Notes under the pieces: generated by a model
The model's database searches: none
Told to the model about the DNA's origin: nothing
The model's input: only the letters and a program-made list of their open reading frames with translations
In this document: in pieces, positions 34,088-42,835 of the stretch
Layout: every line of letters begins with the position of its first letter
Numbering within the stretch: position 1 is the first letter of the stretch
Program-made: the position numbers and the translations under genes
Assembly: GCF_001761385.1 (NCBI RefSeq)
Contig: NZ_CP017476.1
Coordinates: forward strand, 1,601,501 to 1,665,500
Origin: Hydrogenophaga crassostreae
Lineage (GTDB): Bacteria; Pseudomonadota; Gammaproteobacteria; Burkholderiales; Burkholderiaceae_C
DNA: 64,000 nt
Direction of reading: 5' to 3'

Positions 34088-34924
34088 ATGTGGATCGATA
34101 CCCATTGTCATCTTGATGCCCCCGAATTCGGGCCAGACCATGCGCTGGCCCTGGCCGCCCGTGAGCGGGCGGCCGCGCTGGGCGTGAGCCGCTGCGTGAT
34201 CCCCGCCGTGATGCGGAACAACTTTGACACCGTTCGGCTGTTGGCCCACCGGCTGGGTGACGCCTACGCGCTGGGCATCCACCCCTTGTTTGTGCCGCAG
34301 GCGCTGGACCGCGATCTGGAGGCGCTTGACCAGGCGTTGACTGAACACAAAGGCGACCCCCGGCTGGTGGCCGTCGGGGAAATAGGTCTTGACTTTTTTG
34401 TGCCTGCCCTGTGCGAGCCAGCGATGCGGGAACGGCAGATCGGGTTTTATCGGGCCCAGCTCAAACTGGCGCGAAAACATGGTTTGCCCGTGATCTTGCA
34501 TGTGCGGCGCAGTGCCGATGTGTTGTTGAAACACCTGCGGGAGCAGCGCGTGGCCGGTGGCATCGCCCATGCCTTCAATGGCAGCGGGCAGCAGGCCACG
34601 CATTTTATCGATCTCGGATTCAAACTGGGTTTTGGTGGCGCATGCACCTTTGAACCTGCCAAGCAGCTGCGCGCGCTGGCCGCCAGTTTGCCGCTGTCGG
34701 CGCTGGTGATGGAGACCGATTCGCCCGACATTCCGCCCCAATGGCTTTACGTTACGGCGGCGCAACGCGAAGCCGGTCAATCCCAAGGCTTGAACACGCC
34801 CGCCGAGCTGCCGCGCATAGGCGCTGTGGTGGCTGGCTTGCGAAACCTGACGGAGGCCGCCTTGGCCAGCGCCACGAGCGCCAACGCGCTGATGGCATTG
34901 CCCAGACTGGCGGCGCTGCCATGA
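34088..34924 (+). CDS. TatD family metal-dependent hydrolase
   Basis: 278 residues from ATG 34088. The TIM-barrel metal ligands are visible: HCH in WIDTHCHLDAPE, Glu in AVGEIGLDFF, His in GLPVILHVRRS, His in GIAHAFNGSG, and Asp in METDSPDIPP. Members act as 3'-5' DNases or related hydrolases. The C-terminal half also shows GGACTFEPAKQLR, expected in this family. The stop codon overlaps the start of the next gene (ATGA at 34921-34924), so the two are translationally coupled and possibly joined in DNA repair. Confidence 0.93.
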   Translation: MWIDTHCHLDAPEFGPDHALALAARERAAALGVSRCVIPAVMRNNFDTVRLLAHRLGDAYALGIHPLFVPQALDRDLEALDQALTEHKGDPRLVAVGEIGLDFFVPALCEPAMRERQIGFYRAQLKLARKHGLPVILHVRRSADVLLKHLREQRVAGGIAHAFNGSGQQATHFIDLGFKLGFGGACTFEPAKQLRALAASLPLSALVMETDSPDIPPQWLYVTAAQREAGQSQGLNTPAELPRIGAVVAGLRNLTEAALASATSANALMALPRLAALP

Positions 34925-35418
34925 ACCGGTTAAAGGGTCTTGCCCCGGTAGTGAATGCAGACACGCGCATGGTTGTACTGGGCAGCTTTCCAGGTGTGGC
35001 CTCGCTGACCGCGCAGCAGTATTACGGCCACCCGCAAAACCAGTTCTGGAAAATTCTGGGTGCGCTGTGGGCGTTGCCATTGCCAGAGAAGCCTTATGGC
35101 GAGCGCGTGGCTTTGATGCAGGCGCACCACGTCGGCTTGTGGGATGTGTACGGCGCCTGTGAACGCGAGGGCAGCCTGGATGCCAGCATCCGTCAGGGTG
35201 AGCTCAACGATTTCGCCTGGCTGCAACGGCAATGTCCGCACCTTGAAGCCATTGCCCACAACGGCGGCGAAAGCTTCAAACATGCGCGCCACACCGAAGC
35301 GCTCGGTGTACCCGTCTACAAACTGCCCTCAACCAGCCCCGCCCATGCGAGCTGGCGCTTCGAACGTAAACTGGCGGCTTGGTCCGAGGTATTTCTTCGC
35401 CACGGGCTGACCATTTGA
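34921..35418 (+). CDS. DNA-deoxyinosine glycosylase (UDG superfamily)
   Basis: 165 residues. It matches the hypoxanthine-DNA glycosylase family of the uracil-DNA-glycosylase superfamily: motif 1 VVLGSFPGVASL near residue 18, NQFWKILGALW, VGLWDVYGAC, and motif 2 LPSTSPAHASW near residue 140. The enzyme would remove deaminated adenine from DNA. Motif 1 lacks the Asp of classical family-1 enzymes, as expected for this subfamily. It overlaps the tatD-like gene by four bases, a pairing that suggests a shared role in DNA maintenance. Confidence 0.88.
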   Translation: MNRLKGLAPVVNADTRMVVLGSFPGVASLTAQQYYGHPQNQFWKILGALWALPLPEKPYGERVALMQAHHVGLWDVYGACEREGSLDASIRQGELNDFAWLQRQCPHLEAIAHNGGESFKHARHTEALGVPVYKLPSTSPAHASWRFERKLAAWSEVFLRHGLTI

Positions 35419-35505
35419 ACTGACCATGAGCCCACCCACCGCTGTCCACCTTCCCCCCTTCGCTTTTCTTCGAAACCCCATCGCGTTGCCAGACTGGGCC
35501 GCAGC

Positions 35506-36288
35506 ATGAAGACTGGCGCCAATGCCGCTGCGCGGCGCCGCAGCGGCCCCCAGACCCTGCCCGAGGTCACGATGTCGGAAGATGGCGAAGTGCGCTTTCT
35601 CCATCTGGGCACCGAGTGGATTCAGGGCTCCATGATCATCGATGAGCCATTCGCCATCGAGCTCGACTACGTGCAGCGCATGATGGCCTGGCTGTTGTTT
35701 GTCGACCCAGATACGGTGACCAAACGCCGGGCCATGCAGCTGGGCCTGGGCTCGGCGGCGCTGACCAAATTCTGTTTCAAGATATGCCGCATGGACACCA
35801 CAGCGGTCGAAATCAACCCGCAGGTGCTTGCCGCCTGTCGCGGCTGGTTCAAGCTGCCGCCTGAGAGTGCGCGGTTGAGGGTGTTGCTGGCCGATGCAGG
35901 GCAAGAGATTCGCAAGGCCGAACACACGGGTCAGGTCGATTCGTTGCAAGTTGACCAGTACGACCATGAAGCGGCCGCGCCGGTGCTCGACAGTCCTGAT
36001 TTTTATACCGATTGCCGCTCGGTGCTGACCGATGACGGCGTCATGACGGTGAACCTGTTCGGGCGCGATGCATCCTATGAACGCTCCTTGCAGAGCATTC
36101 GCGCGGCCTTTGGCGACGATGCGGTCTGGGCCTTCAAACCCACACGGGAAGGCAACAGCATCGTGCTGGCCCAGCGCCATGCCGATCGGCCCACACGCAT
36201 GCACCTGCTGGCGAGAGCCGAAGAAATTCAGTCGCGCTGGGGTTTGCCCGCCGTGAAGTGGCTGCGGATATTCAAACCCGTGGTCTGA
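35506..36288 (+). CDS. Spermidine synthase-like protein
   Basis: 260 residues. It has the Rossmann methyltransferase-like fold of spermine/spermidine synthases: the glycine-rich loop is AMQLGLGSAALTKF, the acidic end of the next strand is TTAVEINPQVLAACR, and LLADAGQEI and VDQYDHEAAAP follow. The canonical YDVI/DSSDP aminopropyl site is changed to LQVDQYDHE, so polyamine synthesis is not assured. The N-terminus is rich in Ala and Arg, and the true start may be at Met23 (SEDGEVRFLHLG). Many such single-domain proteins in Burkholderiales have no defined role. It is 22 bases before the GspE-like gene. Confidence 0.85.
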   Translation: MKTGANAAARRRSGPQTLPEVTMSEDGEVRFLHLGTEWIQGSMIIDEPFAIELDYVQRMMAWLLFVDPDTVTKRRAMQLGLGSAALTKFCFKICRMDTTAVEINPQVLAACRGWFKLPPESARLRVLLADAGQEIRKAEHTGQVDSLQVDQYDHEAAAPVLDSPDFYTDCRSVLTDDGVMTVNLFGRDASYERSLQSIRAAFGDDAVWAFKPTREGNSIVLAQRHADRPTRMHLLARAEEIQSRWGLPAVKWLRIFKPVV

Positions 36289-36309
36289 GCAATTGAAAAA
36301 AGCCGATTT

Positions 36310-38139
36310 ATGAAAACACCCCACAAACATTCGGGCTCTGGCAAAGCGGTCAAGAGCGACTTTCAGGGGCCGCTTGACTGGCGCATGCTGGTGGACTGGT
36401 TGTTGAAAGATGAAGTGATTTCCGACAACGAAGCGGCGCGCACGATTGCGCGTTGCGCTTCGGCCCACAGTGCGCAGCACCCGATTCAACGCCTGTCCGT
36501 GGTGGGCATGGCGCGCGCATCGGATGGCCATGTGCTCGACGCTGAGTTGTTGACCCAGTGGCTCGCGGCGCGCACCGACCTCGAATACTTCCGCATCGAT
36601 CCGCTCAAGGTGGATGTGGGCAAGGTCGCCGATGTGATGAGCGCCGCTTACGCCGAGCGCCACAAGGTGTTGCCGGTGCAGGTGGGTACGGCCGAAGTGG
36701 TTGTGGCCACGGCCGAGCCGTTCATTCGCGACTGGGTGCCCGAGGTTGAGCGCCAGACGCGCAAGAGTGTGCGCCTGGTGGTGTCAAGCCCGCAGGAGAT
36801 TTCTCGCTACACCGGTGAGTTCTTTGCACTCGCCAAGTCGGTTCGCGCGGCCAACAAACTGGGCGGTGGCCAGGCCGGGTTTGGCAGCTTTGAACAGTTG
36901 GTGGAGCTGGGCAAAACCAACAAGCAGCTCGATGCCAACGACCAGCACGTGGTGCAGGTGGTCGACTGGCTGTGGCAGTACGCCTTTGATCAGCGTGCCA
37001 GCGATATCCATCTGGAGCCTCGGCGCGAGCAGGGTGTGATCCGTTTCCGTATCGATGGCGTGCTGCACCCTGTCTACCAGATGCCGATGGGCGTGATGAA
37101 CGCGATGATTGCGCGCGTCAAGCTGCTGGGCCGCATGGACGTGGTGGAAAAGCGCCGTCCGCAAGATGGCCGCATCAAAACCACCCGGCCTGGCCCGGGC
37201 GACACGCGCAGCGACGAGGTGGAGATGCGTTTGTCGACGCTGCCCACGGCGTTTGGCGAAAAAATGGTGATGCGGATTTTTGATCCGGAAGCCACCGTGA
37301 AAGACCTGAGCGCGCTCGGGTTCACGCCCCACGACGCCACGCGTTGGGAAGGCCTGATGAAGAAACCCCACGGCATCGTGCTCGTGACCGGCCCCACCGG
37401 TTCGGGCAAAACCACCACGCTTTACGCCACGCTCAAGCGCCTGGCCACCGAAGAGGTGAACGTGAGCACCGTGGAAGACCCGATCGAAATGATCGAACCG
37501 GCCTTCAACCAGACGCAGGTGCAAACCCACCTCGATCTCGATTTCGCCCAGGGCCTGCGCGCCTTGATGCGGCAAGACCCGGACATCATCATGGTCGGCG
37601 AGGTGCGCGATCTGCCGACCGCCGAAATGGCCGTGCAGGCCGCGCTCACGGGCCACCTGGTGTTCACCACACTGCACACCAACGACGCACCTTCGGCCAT
37701 CATGCGGCTGATGGAGCTGGGTGTGCCGCCTTATCTGATCAATGCCACGGTGCTGGGCGTCTTGGCGCAGCGCCTGGTTCGCACGCTGTGCCCGACCTGC
37801 AAGGTGCGCGAAGACGACGCCACGACCGACATCTCGCGCGAAGCGCTGGCCGACATGGCCAAACCCTGGAAAGTGACTGGCACATACAAGCCTTACCAGG
37901 CGGTGGGGTGCGTGGAATGCCGCATGACCGGGTTTCGCGGGCGTGTGGGCCTGTACGAATTGCTCACCGTGTCAGAAACCTTCAAGGAGAAAATCACGCG
38001 CGAACCCCACCTGGAAGTGCTTCGCAAACAGGCCGTCAGCGATGGCATGCGGCCATTGCGCCTGGCCGGGGCCGCACGCGTGGCCGAAGGCAATACCACC
38101 ATGGAAGAAGTGATGGCAACGACGCCACCGCTGACCTGA
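36310..38139 (+). CDS. GspE/PulE/PilB-family ATPase
   Basis: 609 residues. A T2SSE_N domain covers about residues 25-150. The ATPase core follows: ASDIHLEPRREQGVIRFRID, Walker A GPTGSGKTTT with Lys367, the Asp box VEDPIEM, Walker B DIIMVGEVRD, and the His box TTLHTNDAPSAI. A tetracysteine zinc site is present (LCPTCK and VGCVECRMTGF). Such ATPases drive pilus or type II secretion assembly at the inner membrane. No pilC, pilD or gsp genes are nearby, so this copy is an orphan and its machine is unknown. A Crp/Fnr gene follows 76 bases downstream. Confidence 0.94.
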   Translation: MKTPHKHSGSGKAVKSDFQGPLDWRMLVDWLLKDEVISDNEAARTIARCASAHSAQHPIQRLSVVGMARASDGHVLDAELLTQWLAARTDLEYFRIDPLKVDVGKVADVMSAAYAERHKVLPVQVGTAEVVVATAEPFIRDWVPEVERQTRKSVRLVVSSPQEISRYTGEFFALAKSVRAANKLGGGQAGFGSFEQLVELGKTNKQLDANDQHVVQVVDWLWQYAFDQRASDIHLEPRREQGVIRFRIDGVLHPVYQMPMGVMNAMIARVKLLGRMDVVEKRRPQDGRIKTTRPGPGDTRSDEVEMRLSTLPTAFGEKMVMRIFDPEATVKDLSALGFTPHDATRWEGLMKKPHGIVLVTGPTGSGKTTTLYATLKRLATEEVNVSTVEDPIEMIEPAFNQTQVQTHLDLDFAQGLRALMRQDPDIIMVGEVRDLPTAEMAVQAALTGHLVFTTLHTNDAPSAIMRLMELGVPPYLINATVLGVLAQRLVRTLCPTCKVREDDATTDISREALADMAKPWKVTGTYKPYQAVGCVECRMTGFRGRVGLYELLTVSETFKEKITREPHLEVLRKQAVSDGMRPLRLAGAARVAEGNTTMEEVMATTPPLT

Positions 38140-38215
38140 GTACCCCCATGACGGGTGTGCAAACAACTCAGGACTTATATTCAACGCCTATGTTCGCCCG
38201 CCTGATTGCCACCCC

Positions 38216-38926
38216 ATGATCCCCATCAAAACCGAAACGGCCTGGCGCGGTACTTCCGACTGCCGCCACTGTGGCATTCGAGACATGGTCCTGTTTGCCG
38301 ATTTGCAAGAAGAAGACTTCAACCTGATTCATGCGCCCATCGATGATCTGGAGTTGGCCGCCGCCCAGCCACTGGTGCGCATGGGTGAAACAGCCACGTC
38401 GCTCTACACCCTGCGCGCGGGCATGATCAAATTGGTGCGCAACACGGTGGACGGTCGCCAGCGCATCGTTCGGGTGCTGCGCGCGGGAGATGTGGTCGGG
38501 CTGGAGGCACTGATGGGCCCCACCTACGATTCCGACGCCATCGCGCTCACCTCGATCAAGGTTTGTCGCCTGCCTTTGCAGGTCATTCAGCGCCTCAACC
38601 GTGAAACACCACGCCTGCACCAGCGCCTTCTGGAGAAATGGCACCGCAGCCTGAAAGAGGCCGACGACTGGCTCGCCGATCTCAACTTTGGCAACGCCCG
38701 CCAACGCGTTGCGGGGCTGATTCTGAAAATGCGCTCAACAGGTGACGCCTCGGTGGTGTCGCTTTTTTCGCGCGAAGACATGGGCGCCATGCTGGATCTG
38801 AAGCTGGAAACCGTGAGCCGCACGGTCAATATCTTCGTGCGCGAAGGCCTGATTCAACCGCTGGACAAGATCGGCCGTGTGTACAGCGTGATTGACCCTG
38901 TGGGCCTGACCTTGCCAAAGGCGTGA
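38216..38926 (+). CDS. Crp/Fnr family transcriptional regulator
   Basis: 236 residues. An N-terminal CRHC (Cys16, Cys19) resembles the start of the FNR iron-sulfur motif. Cys117 sits where FNR has its fourth ligand, but the third N-terminal cysteine is Val25. A cyclic-nucleotide-type beta barrel (LVRMGETATSLYTLRAGMIK, RVLRAGDVVGLEAL) and a dimer helix follow. The winged helix shows the FNR recognition triplet E198-T-V-S201-R202 (LKLETVSRTVN). It probably binds TTGAT/C-type dyads. Iron-sulfur sensing of oxygen is uncertain because one ligand is missing. The gene follows the GspE-like ATPase. Confidence 0.92.
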   Translation: MIPIKTETAWRGTSDCRHCGIRDMVLFADLQEEDFNLIHAPIDDLELAAAQPLVRMGETATSLYTLRAGMIKLVRNTVDGRQRIVRVLRAGDVVGLEALMGPTYDSDAIALTSIKVCRLPLQVIQRLNRETPRLHQRLLEKWHRSLKEADDWLADLNFGNARQRVAGLILKMRSTGDASVVSLFSREDMGAMLDLKLETVSRTVNIFVREGLIQPLDKIGRVYSVIDPVGLTLPKA

Positions 38927-39042
38927 AGCGGCCCTGAGCGTGCAACGGTTGCTGGCCCCCGGATTCAGTGCTCCACCATACCGGCCAGTCAAGAGTCCCC
39001 TGGCTTCGGAGGGCGCCATCGGCGCGCCGATAATCAAGGCCA

Positions 39043-39972
39043 ATGTCTGCTCCTCCGGCCACGGCCCCGCTCCCCAATCCATCGCTGGCCTCTGGCCTCT
39101 TGCTCGCTGCAGCAGGCTCCATCGCCTTCAGCGGCAAGGCCATCATCGTCAAGCTGGCCTACCGCTACGGGGTGGATGCGGTCACGCTCATCATGCTGCG
39201 CATGCTGTTTGCCCTGCCGCTGTTTCTGGCGCTGGCCTGGTGGTCCAGCCGAGGAAAGGCACCACTGACTCGCAACGACTGGCTGGGCGTGTTTGGCCTG
39301 GGCCTCACGGGCTACTACCTGGCAAGCTACCTGGATTTCTGGGGTCTGGAATACATCAGCGCCAGCCTGGAGCGCCTCATTCTGTATCTCAACCCGACCG
39401 TGGTGCTGGTGTTGGGCTGGATCATCTACAAGCGCCGCATCACCGCCTTGCAGGGCGCAGCGATGGCGATGAGCTACGCGGGCGTGCTGCTGGTGTTTGG
39501 CCATGAGGTGGGGCTGCAGGGGCCCGACGCTGCGCTCGGCACGCTGCTGGTTTTTCTCAGTGCCGTGAGCTATGCCATCTACCTGCTGTACAGCGGGGAA
39601 ATGGTCAAGCGCCTGGGGTCGTTGCGGCTGGTGGGATTGGCCACCAGCGTGGCCTGTGGCCTTGTCTTGCTGCAATTTGCCCTGTTGCGGCCGCTGGACA
39701 CGGCGTTCGCGGTGGCGCCGGCAGTGATCTACCTCTCGATTCTGAATTCGGTGCTGTGCACCTTTGCGCCCGTCTTGATGGTGATGATGGCGGTAGAGCG
39801 CATCGGCGCCGGGCTGGCGGCGCAAACCGGCATGATCGGGCCCATGTCCACCATCTTGATGGGCGTGGTGATTCTCGGTGAGCCGTTCAACGGCTGGATC
39901 GTGGTGGGCACCGTGCTCGTCATGGGCGGGGTATTTCTGGTGACGCGGATGGGCCGCACACCTTCCAACTGA
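39043..39972 (+). CDS. EamA/DMT family transporter
   Basis: 309 residues with ten hydrophobic helices in two EamA repeats (AAAGSIAFSGKAIIVKLAY; GTLLVFLSAVSYAIYLLYSG). Conserved patches are SYLDFWGLEYISASLERLIL and the repeat-2 end GEPFNGWIVVGTVLVMGGVF. It is an inner-membrane permease, probably an exporter of a small metabolite; the substrate is unknown. It is distinct from the EamA protein at 17432. An SDR gene follows after 15 bases and is likely cotranscribed. Confidence 0.92.
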   Translation: MSAPPATAPLPNPSLASGLLLAAAGSIAFSGKAIIVKLAYRYGVDAVTLIMLRMLFALPLFLALAWWSSRGKAPLTRNDWLGVFGLGLTGYYLASYLDFWGLEYISASLERLILYLNPTVVLVLGWIIYKRRITALQGAAMAMSYAGVLLVFGHEVGLQGPDAALGTLLVFLSAVSYAIYLLYSGEMVKRLGSLRLVGLATSVACGLVLLQFALLRPLDTAFAVAPAVIYLSILNSVLCTFAPVLMVMMAVERIGAGLAAQTGMIGPMSTILMGVVILGEPFNGWIVVGTVLVMGGVFLVTRMGRTPSN

Positions 39973-39987
39973 ACAGGAGACAAGACG

Positions 39988-40785
39988 ATGGATTTGGGTA
40001 TCAAAGGCAAATGGGCGTTGGTGTGTGGCGCGAGCAAAGGCCTGGGCCTGGGCTGCGCCCAGGCGTTGAGCGCCGAGGGCGTCAACGTGGTCATCGTGGC
40101 GCGGGGTGTGAGCGAGCTCGAGCGCGCGGCGGAGGGCTTGCGCGCTGCGAACCCGGGCGTCACCGTGGTTCCTGTGGTGGCCGATATCACCACCCCAGAA
40201 GGTCGCGCGAAAGCGCTGGACGCGCCTGGCGGCCCGGGCGGCAGTTTTGACATCGTCGTCACCAATGCGGGCGGCCCGCCACCGGGCGATTTCCGAGGCT
40301 GGGACCGCGACGCCTGGCTGAAAGCGCTTGACGCCAACATGATCACGCCCATCGAACTCATCAAAGCCACGGTCGATGGCATGGCGCAGCGCGGCTTTGG
40401 CCGCATCGTCAACATCACCAGCAGCGCCGTGAAGGCGCCGATCGACATTCTGGGTTTGTCCAATGGCGCACGCAGTGGCCTGACCGGCTTTGTGGCAGGC
40501 GTGTCGCGCAGCGGCCTGGCCGCGCAGGGCGTGACCATCAATAACCTGTTGCCGGGCGCCTTTGATACCGACCGCCTGAAAGTCACCTTCGCAGGCGCCG
40601 CATCCAAAACCGGGCAACCTGTTGAATCGTTGATGGACGCGCGGCGCCAGACGATTCCGGCCAGGCGCTTTGGCCAGCCCGAAGAATTCGGTGCCATCTG
40701 CGCTTTCCTTTGCAGCCAGCACGCCGGCTACATGACCGGTCAAAACGTATTGGCCGACGGCGGCGCCTACCCCGGTACCTACTGA
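39988..40785 (+). CDS. Atypical SDR family protein (BKR-like)
   Basis: 265 residues with a Rossmann cofactor motif CGASKGLGLG near residue 13 and TNAGGPPPG in place of NNAG. The catalytic YxxxK pair is missing: the region reads ILGLSNGARSGLTGF, where Tyr and Lys are replaced. This LSNxAR form is typical of a subgroup of ketoacyl-reductase-like SDRs that do not keep the standard tetrad. The catalytic serine is present in ITSSAVKAP. AGGAGA lies before the ATG. The function is unknown; it may be a reductase with a shifted mechanism or a non-catalytic relative. It is paired with the EamA gene. Confidence 0.9.
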   Translation: MDLGIKGKWALVCGASKGLGLGCAQALSAEGVNVVIVARGVSELERAAEGLRAANPGVTVVPVVADITTPEGRAKALDAPGGPGGSFDIVVTNAGGPPPGDFRGWDRDAWLKALDANMITPIELIKATVDGMAQRGFGRIVNITSSAVKAPIDILGLSNGARSGLTGFVAGVSRSGLAAQGVTINNLLPGAFDTDRLKVTFAGAASKTGQPVESLMDARRQTIPARRFGQPEEFGAICAFLCSQHAGYMTGQNVLADGGAYPGTY

Positions 40786-40799
40786 TCTGCCGCTCACAG

Positions 40800-40842
40800 C
40801 ACCGGGCCGGGCTGGCGCGCCTGCCGCCAGCCCGGCCCGGTG
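40800..40842. terminator. Very stable 18-bp hairpin between convergent genes
   Basis: An 18-base arm (CACCGGGCCGGGCTGGCG) and its perfect complement flank a seven-base loop. It lies 14 bases after the SDR stop and 13 bases before the end of the convergent antiporter gene. There is no T-run on either side. Position suggests a bidirectional termination or 3'-end protection element. Confidence 0.6.
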
Positions 40843-40855
40843 CGCCCAGGCGCCC

Positions 40856-42343
40856 TCAATCCCCCAGCTTGATACCGATCTGCTTGATGCGCTGACCGTC
40901 CATGCTGCGCACGCTGAGTTCGGCCTTGCCCAGGGTGGCGCTGTCGCCCTCCACCGGAGGGCGATCAAGCTCCTCGCGCAGCCAGCGCCCCGCGCTTTGA
41001 TCGGACTCACTCGGCACGGGCAGGCCATAAAAGGTACACAGGTCCATCATGGGCGTGCTCGCGTCGATCACAAAGTCGCCAAACACCTGGCGTGCCTGCG
41101 CCATATCAGACGGGTCGGGTAGCGTCACACCCAGGCGCCGCGCGCTCCAGGCGATGGTGGAGCCCTGGAACAGCAGCGAAGTGATCACCACGACAAAAGC
41201 CACATTGAAAAACGTGTGGGAGCCCGGTACACCCGCCATCACCGGGAACACCGCCAATACAATCGGCACCGCCCCGCGCAGCCCGACCCACGAGACAAAT
41301 GCGATTTCGTTGTTCGCAAAGCGCATCGGCTTGAGGCACAGCCAGACCGACAGCGGCCGGGCGACCAGCATCAGCACCAGCGATACACCCAGCGCCGGCC
41401 ACAGCGTGCGCAGCAACTCGCTCGGGGTGACCAGCAAGCCCAGCAACAGGAACATGCCAGCCTGCGACAGCCAGGCGTAGCCGTCCATGGCCGAGAGGGC
41501 CGGGCGCACCTGTTTGCGCGCCCGGTTGCCCGCGATCACACCCATGGCGTACACCGCCAGAAAACCCGAGCCACCCAGTGCGGTGGTGCCGGCATAAACC
41601 GCCAGGCCACCCGAAACGATCAACAGGGCGCGTATTCCGCCTCCGCCATCAGGGCCGCGCCCCAGCCGAATCAGCAACCAGGCCAGGCCGAAGCCGCTTA
41701 TCAGGCCCAGCGCCGCGCCCCAGCCCATTTGATGCAGCAGCGCGATCAGCAGCGCGCCCCAGTTGACGTCAGGCCCGGCCATGGGGGCTGCGGCGGCCGT
41801 CAAGGCGATGCCGATCAGACTCAGGGTCAGAAAAACAGCCATCGGGTCGTTCATGCCCGACTCGATCTCCAGCGTGGCGGCCACCCGTTCATTGAGTTTC
41901 ACCCCCGATGACTTCAACAGCGAGAACACCGCAGCCGCATCGGTGGAGCCCACGATGGCGCCCACCAGCAGCGCCAGTGGCCATTGCAGCGCGAGCAGAA
42001 AATGTGCCGCTACTGCTGTGAGCCCGGTGCACACCACCACGCCCAGCGTGGCCAGCCACAGCGCGGGTCTCAGCCCGGTGCGAAAGGTGGTGAACTCGGT
42101 GCGCAACCCGCCGTCGAGCAAGATCACAGCCAGCGCCACGTTGCCAACCCAGAAGCTCAGCCGGAAATCGTCAAATACCAGGCCGCCCGGGCCATCGACC
42201 CCCGCGAGCGTGCCCACCACCAGAAAAACCAGCAAGAAAGAAAAACCGGCGCGCGCCGAGACAACGCCCGCCAATACGCTGAAAAAGATCAGGGACGCGG
42301 CGGCGAGCAGGGGCAGGGCGAGAAAATCGAGCGAGAGAGACAT
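40856..42343 (-). CDS. CPA1-type cation/proton antiporter (NhaP2-like)
   Basis: 495 residues. About 12 membrane helices include the conserved GSTDAAAVFSLLKSSG and ESGMNDPMAVFLTL, which carry the Asp residues of the ion site in CPA exchangers. After about residue 390 comes a soluble tail (PDPSDMAQARQVFGDFVIDA) resembling the TrkA_C-type regulatory domain of NhaP2/CvrA potassium/proton antiporters, with a last segment that may be the CorC_HlyC-type domain. It exports K+ or Na+ in exchange for protons at the inner membrane. It faces the SDR gene convergently and the yjdM gene divergently. Confidence 0.92.
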   Translation of the reverse strand: MSLSLDFLALPLLAAASLIFFSVLAGVVSARAGFSFLLVFLVVGTLAGVDGPGGLVFDDFRLSFWVGNVALAVILLDGGLRTEFTTFRTGLRPALWLATLGVVVCTGLTAVAAHFLLALQWPLALLVGAIVGSTDAAAVFSLLKSSGVKLNERVAATLEIESGMNDPMAVFLTLSLIGIALTAAAAPMAGPDVNWGALLIALLHQMGWGAALGLISGFGLAWLLIRLGRGPDGGGGIRALLIVSGGLAVYAGTTALGGSGFLAVYAMGVIAGNRARKQVRPALSAMDGYAWLSQAGMFLLLGLLVTPSELLRTLWPALGVSLVLMLVARPLSVWLCLKPMRFANNEIAFVSWVGLRGAVPIVLAVFPVMAGVPGSHTFFNVAFVVVITSLLFQGSTIAWSARRLGVTLPDPSDMAQARQVFGDFVIDASTPMMDLCTFYGLPVPSESDQSAGRWLREELDRPPVEGDSATLGKAELSVRSMDGQRIKQIGIKLGD

Positions 42344-42474
42344 GCGTTGACGCTATCAGGAAGCGTGCCAGGTTGGGTGGGAAGCGTGAAATGGGCGGCG
42401 GGCAGGATCGGGCTCAGTAGAAATCGGCGCCACGCTCCGGTGGCACTGTGTTGATCGTATTGGAAAGAACACCC

Positions 42475-42825
42475 ATGAGCGTTTTGCCCCCGTGCCCCAA
42501 ATGCCGATCTTCCTACACCGATGAGGATGGGGCTTTGCTGGTGTGTCCCGAATGCGCCCATGAGTGGCCGGCCTCGGCTGCCGAGGCATCAGAAGACCCA
42601 TCCGACACCGGCTTGGTGGTGAAAGACGCCAACGGTGCACAGCTGTCCGGTGGTGATCAGGTGGTTTTGATCAAGGACCTGAAGATCAAAGGCTCTCCGT
42701 CGGGCGTGGAAGCGGGCACCAGGGTGAAGGGTATTCGGCTGGTCGAAGGCGATCACAACATCGATTGCAAGATTCTGGGTTTCGGTGCGATGCAGCTCAA
42801 GTCGGAATTCGTAAAGGAAGCCTGA
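42475..42825 (+). CDS. yjdM: YjdM/PhnA family zinc-ribbon protein
   Basis: 116 residues. A zinc ribbon at the N-terminus (CPKCRSSYTDEDGALLVCPEC) is followed by the PhnA domain, an SH3-like barrel (DANGAQLSGGDQVVLIKDLK, GTRVKGIRLVEGDHNIDCKI, GFGAMQLKSEFVKE). The E. coli relative YjdM was once called PhnA, but its role in phosphonate use is not supported. It is a cytoplasmic protein of unknown function. The start at ATG 42475 is that of the family. It lies ten bases before the frameshifted DJ-1 gene. Confidence 0.92.
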   Translation: MSVLPPCPKCRSSYTDEDGALLVCPECAHEWPASAAEASEDPSDTGLVVKDANGAQLSGGDQVVLIKDLKIKGSPSGVEAGTRVKGIRLVEGDHNIDCKILGFGAMQLKSEFVKEA

Positions 42826-42835
42826 CCTTAGCGCC

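Noticed and set aside
39034..41028. A minus-strand open frame of 664 codons across the EamA and SDR genes
   Set aside because: It is antisense to two clear genes and runs across their stop, start and a terminator-like hairpin. It has no family similarity.
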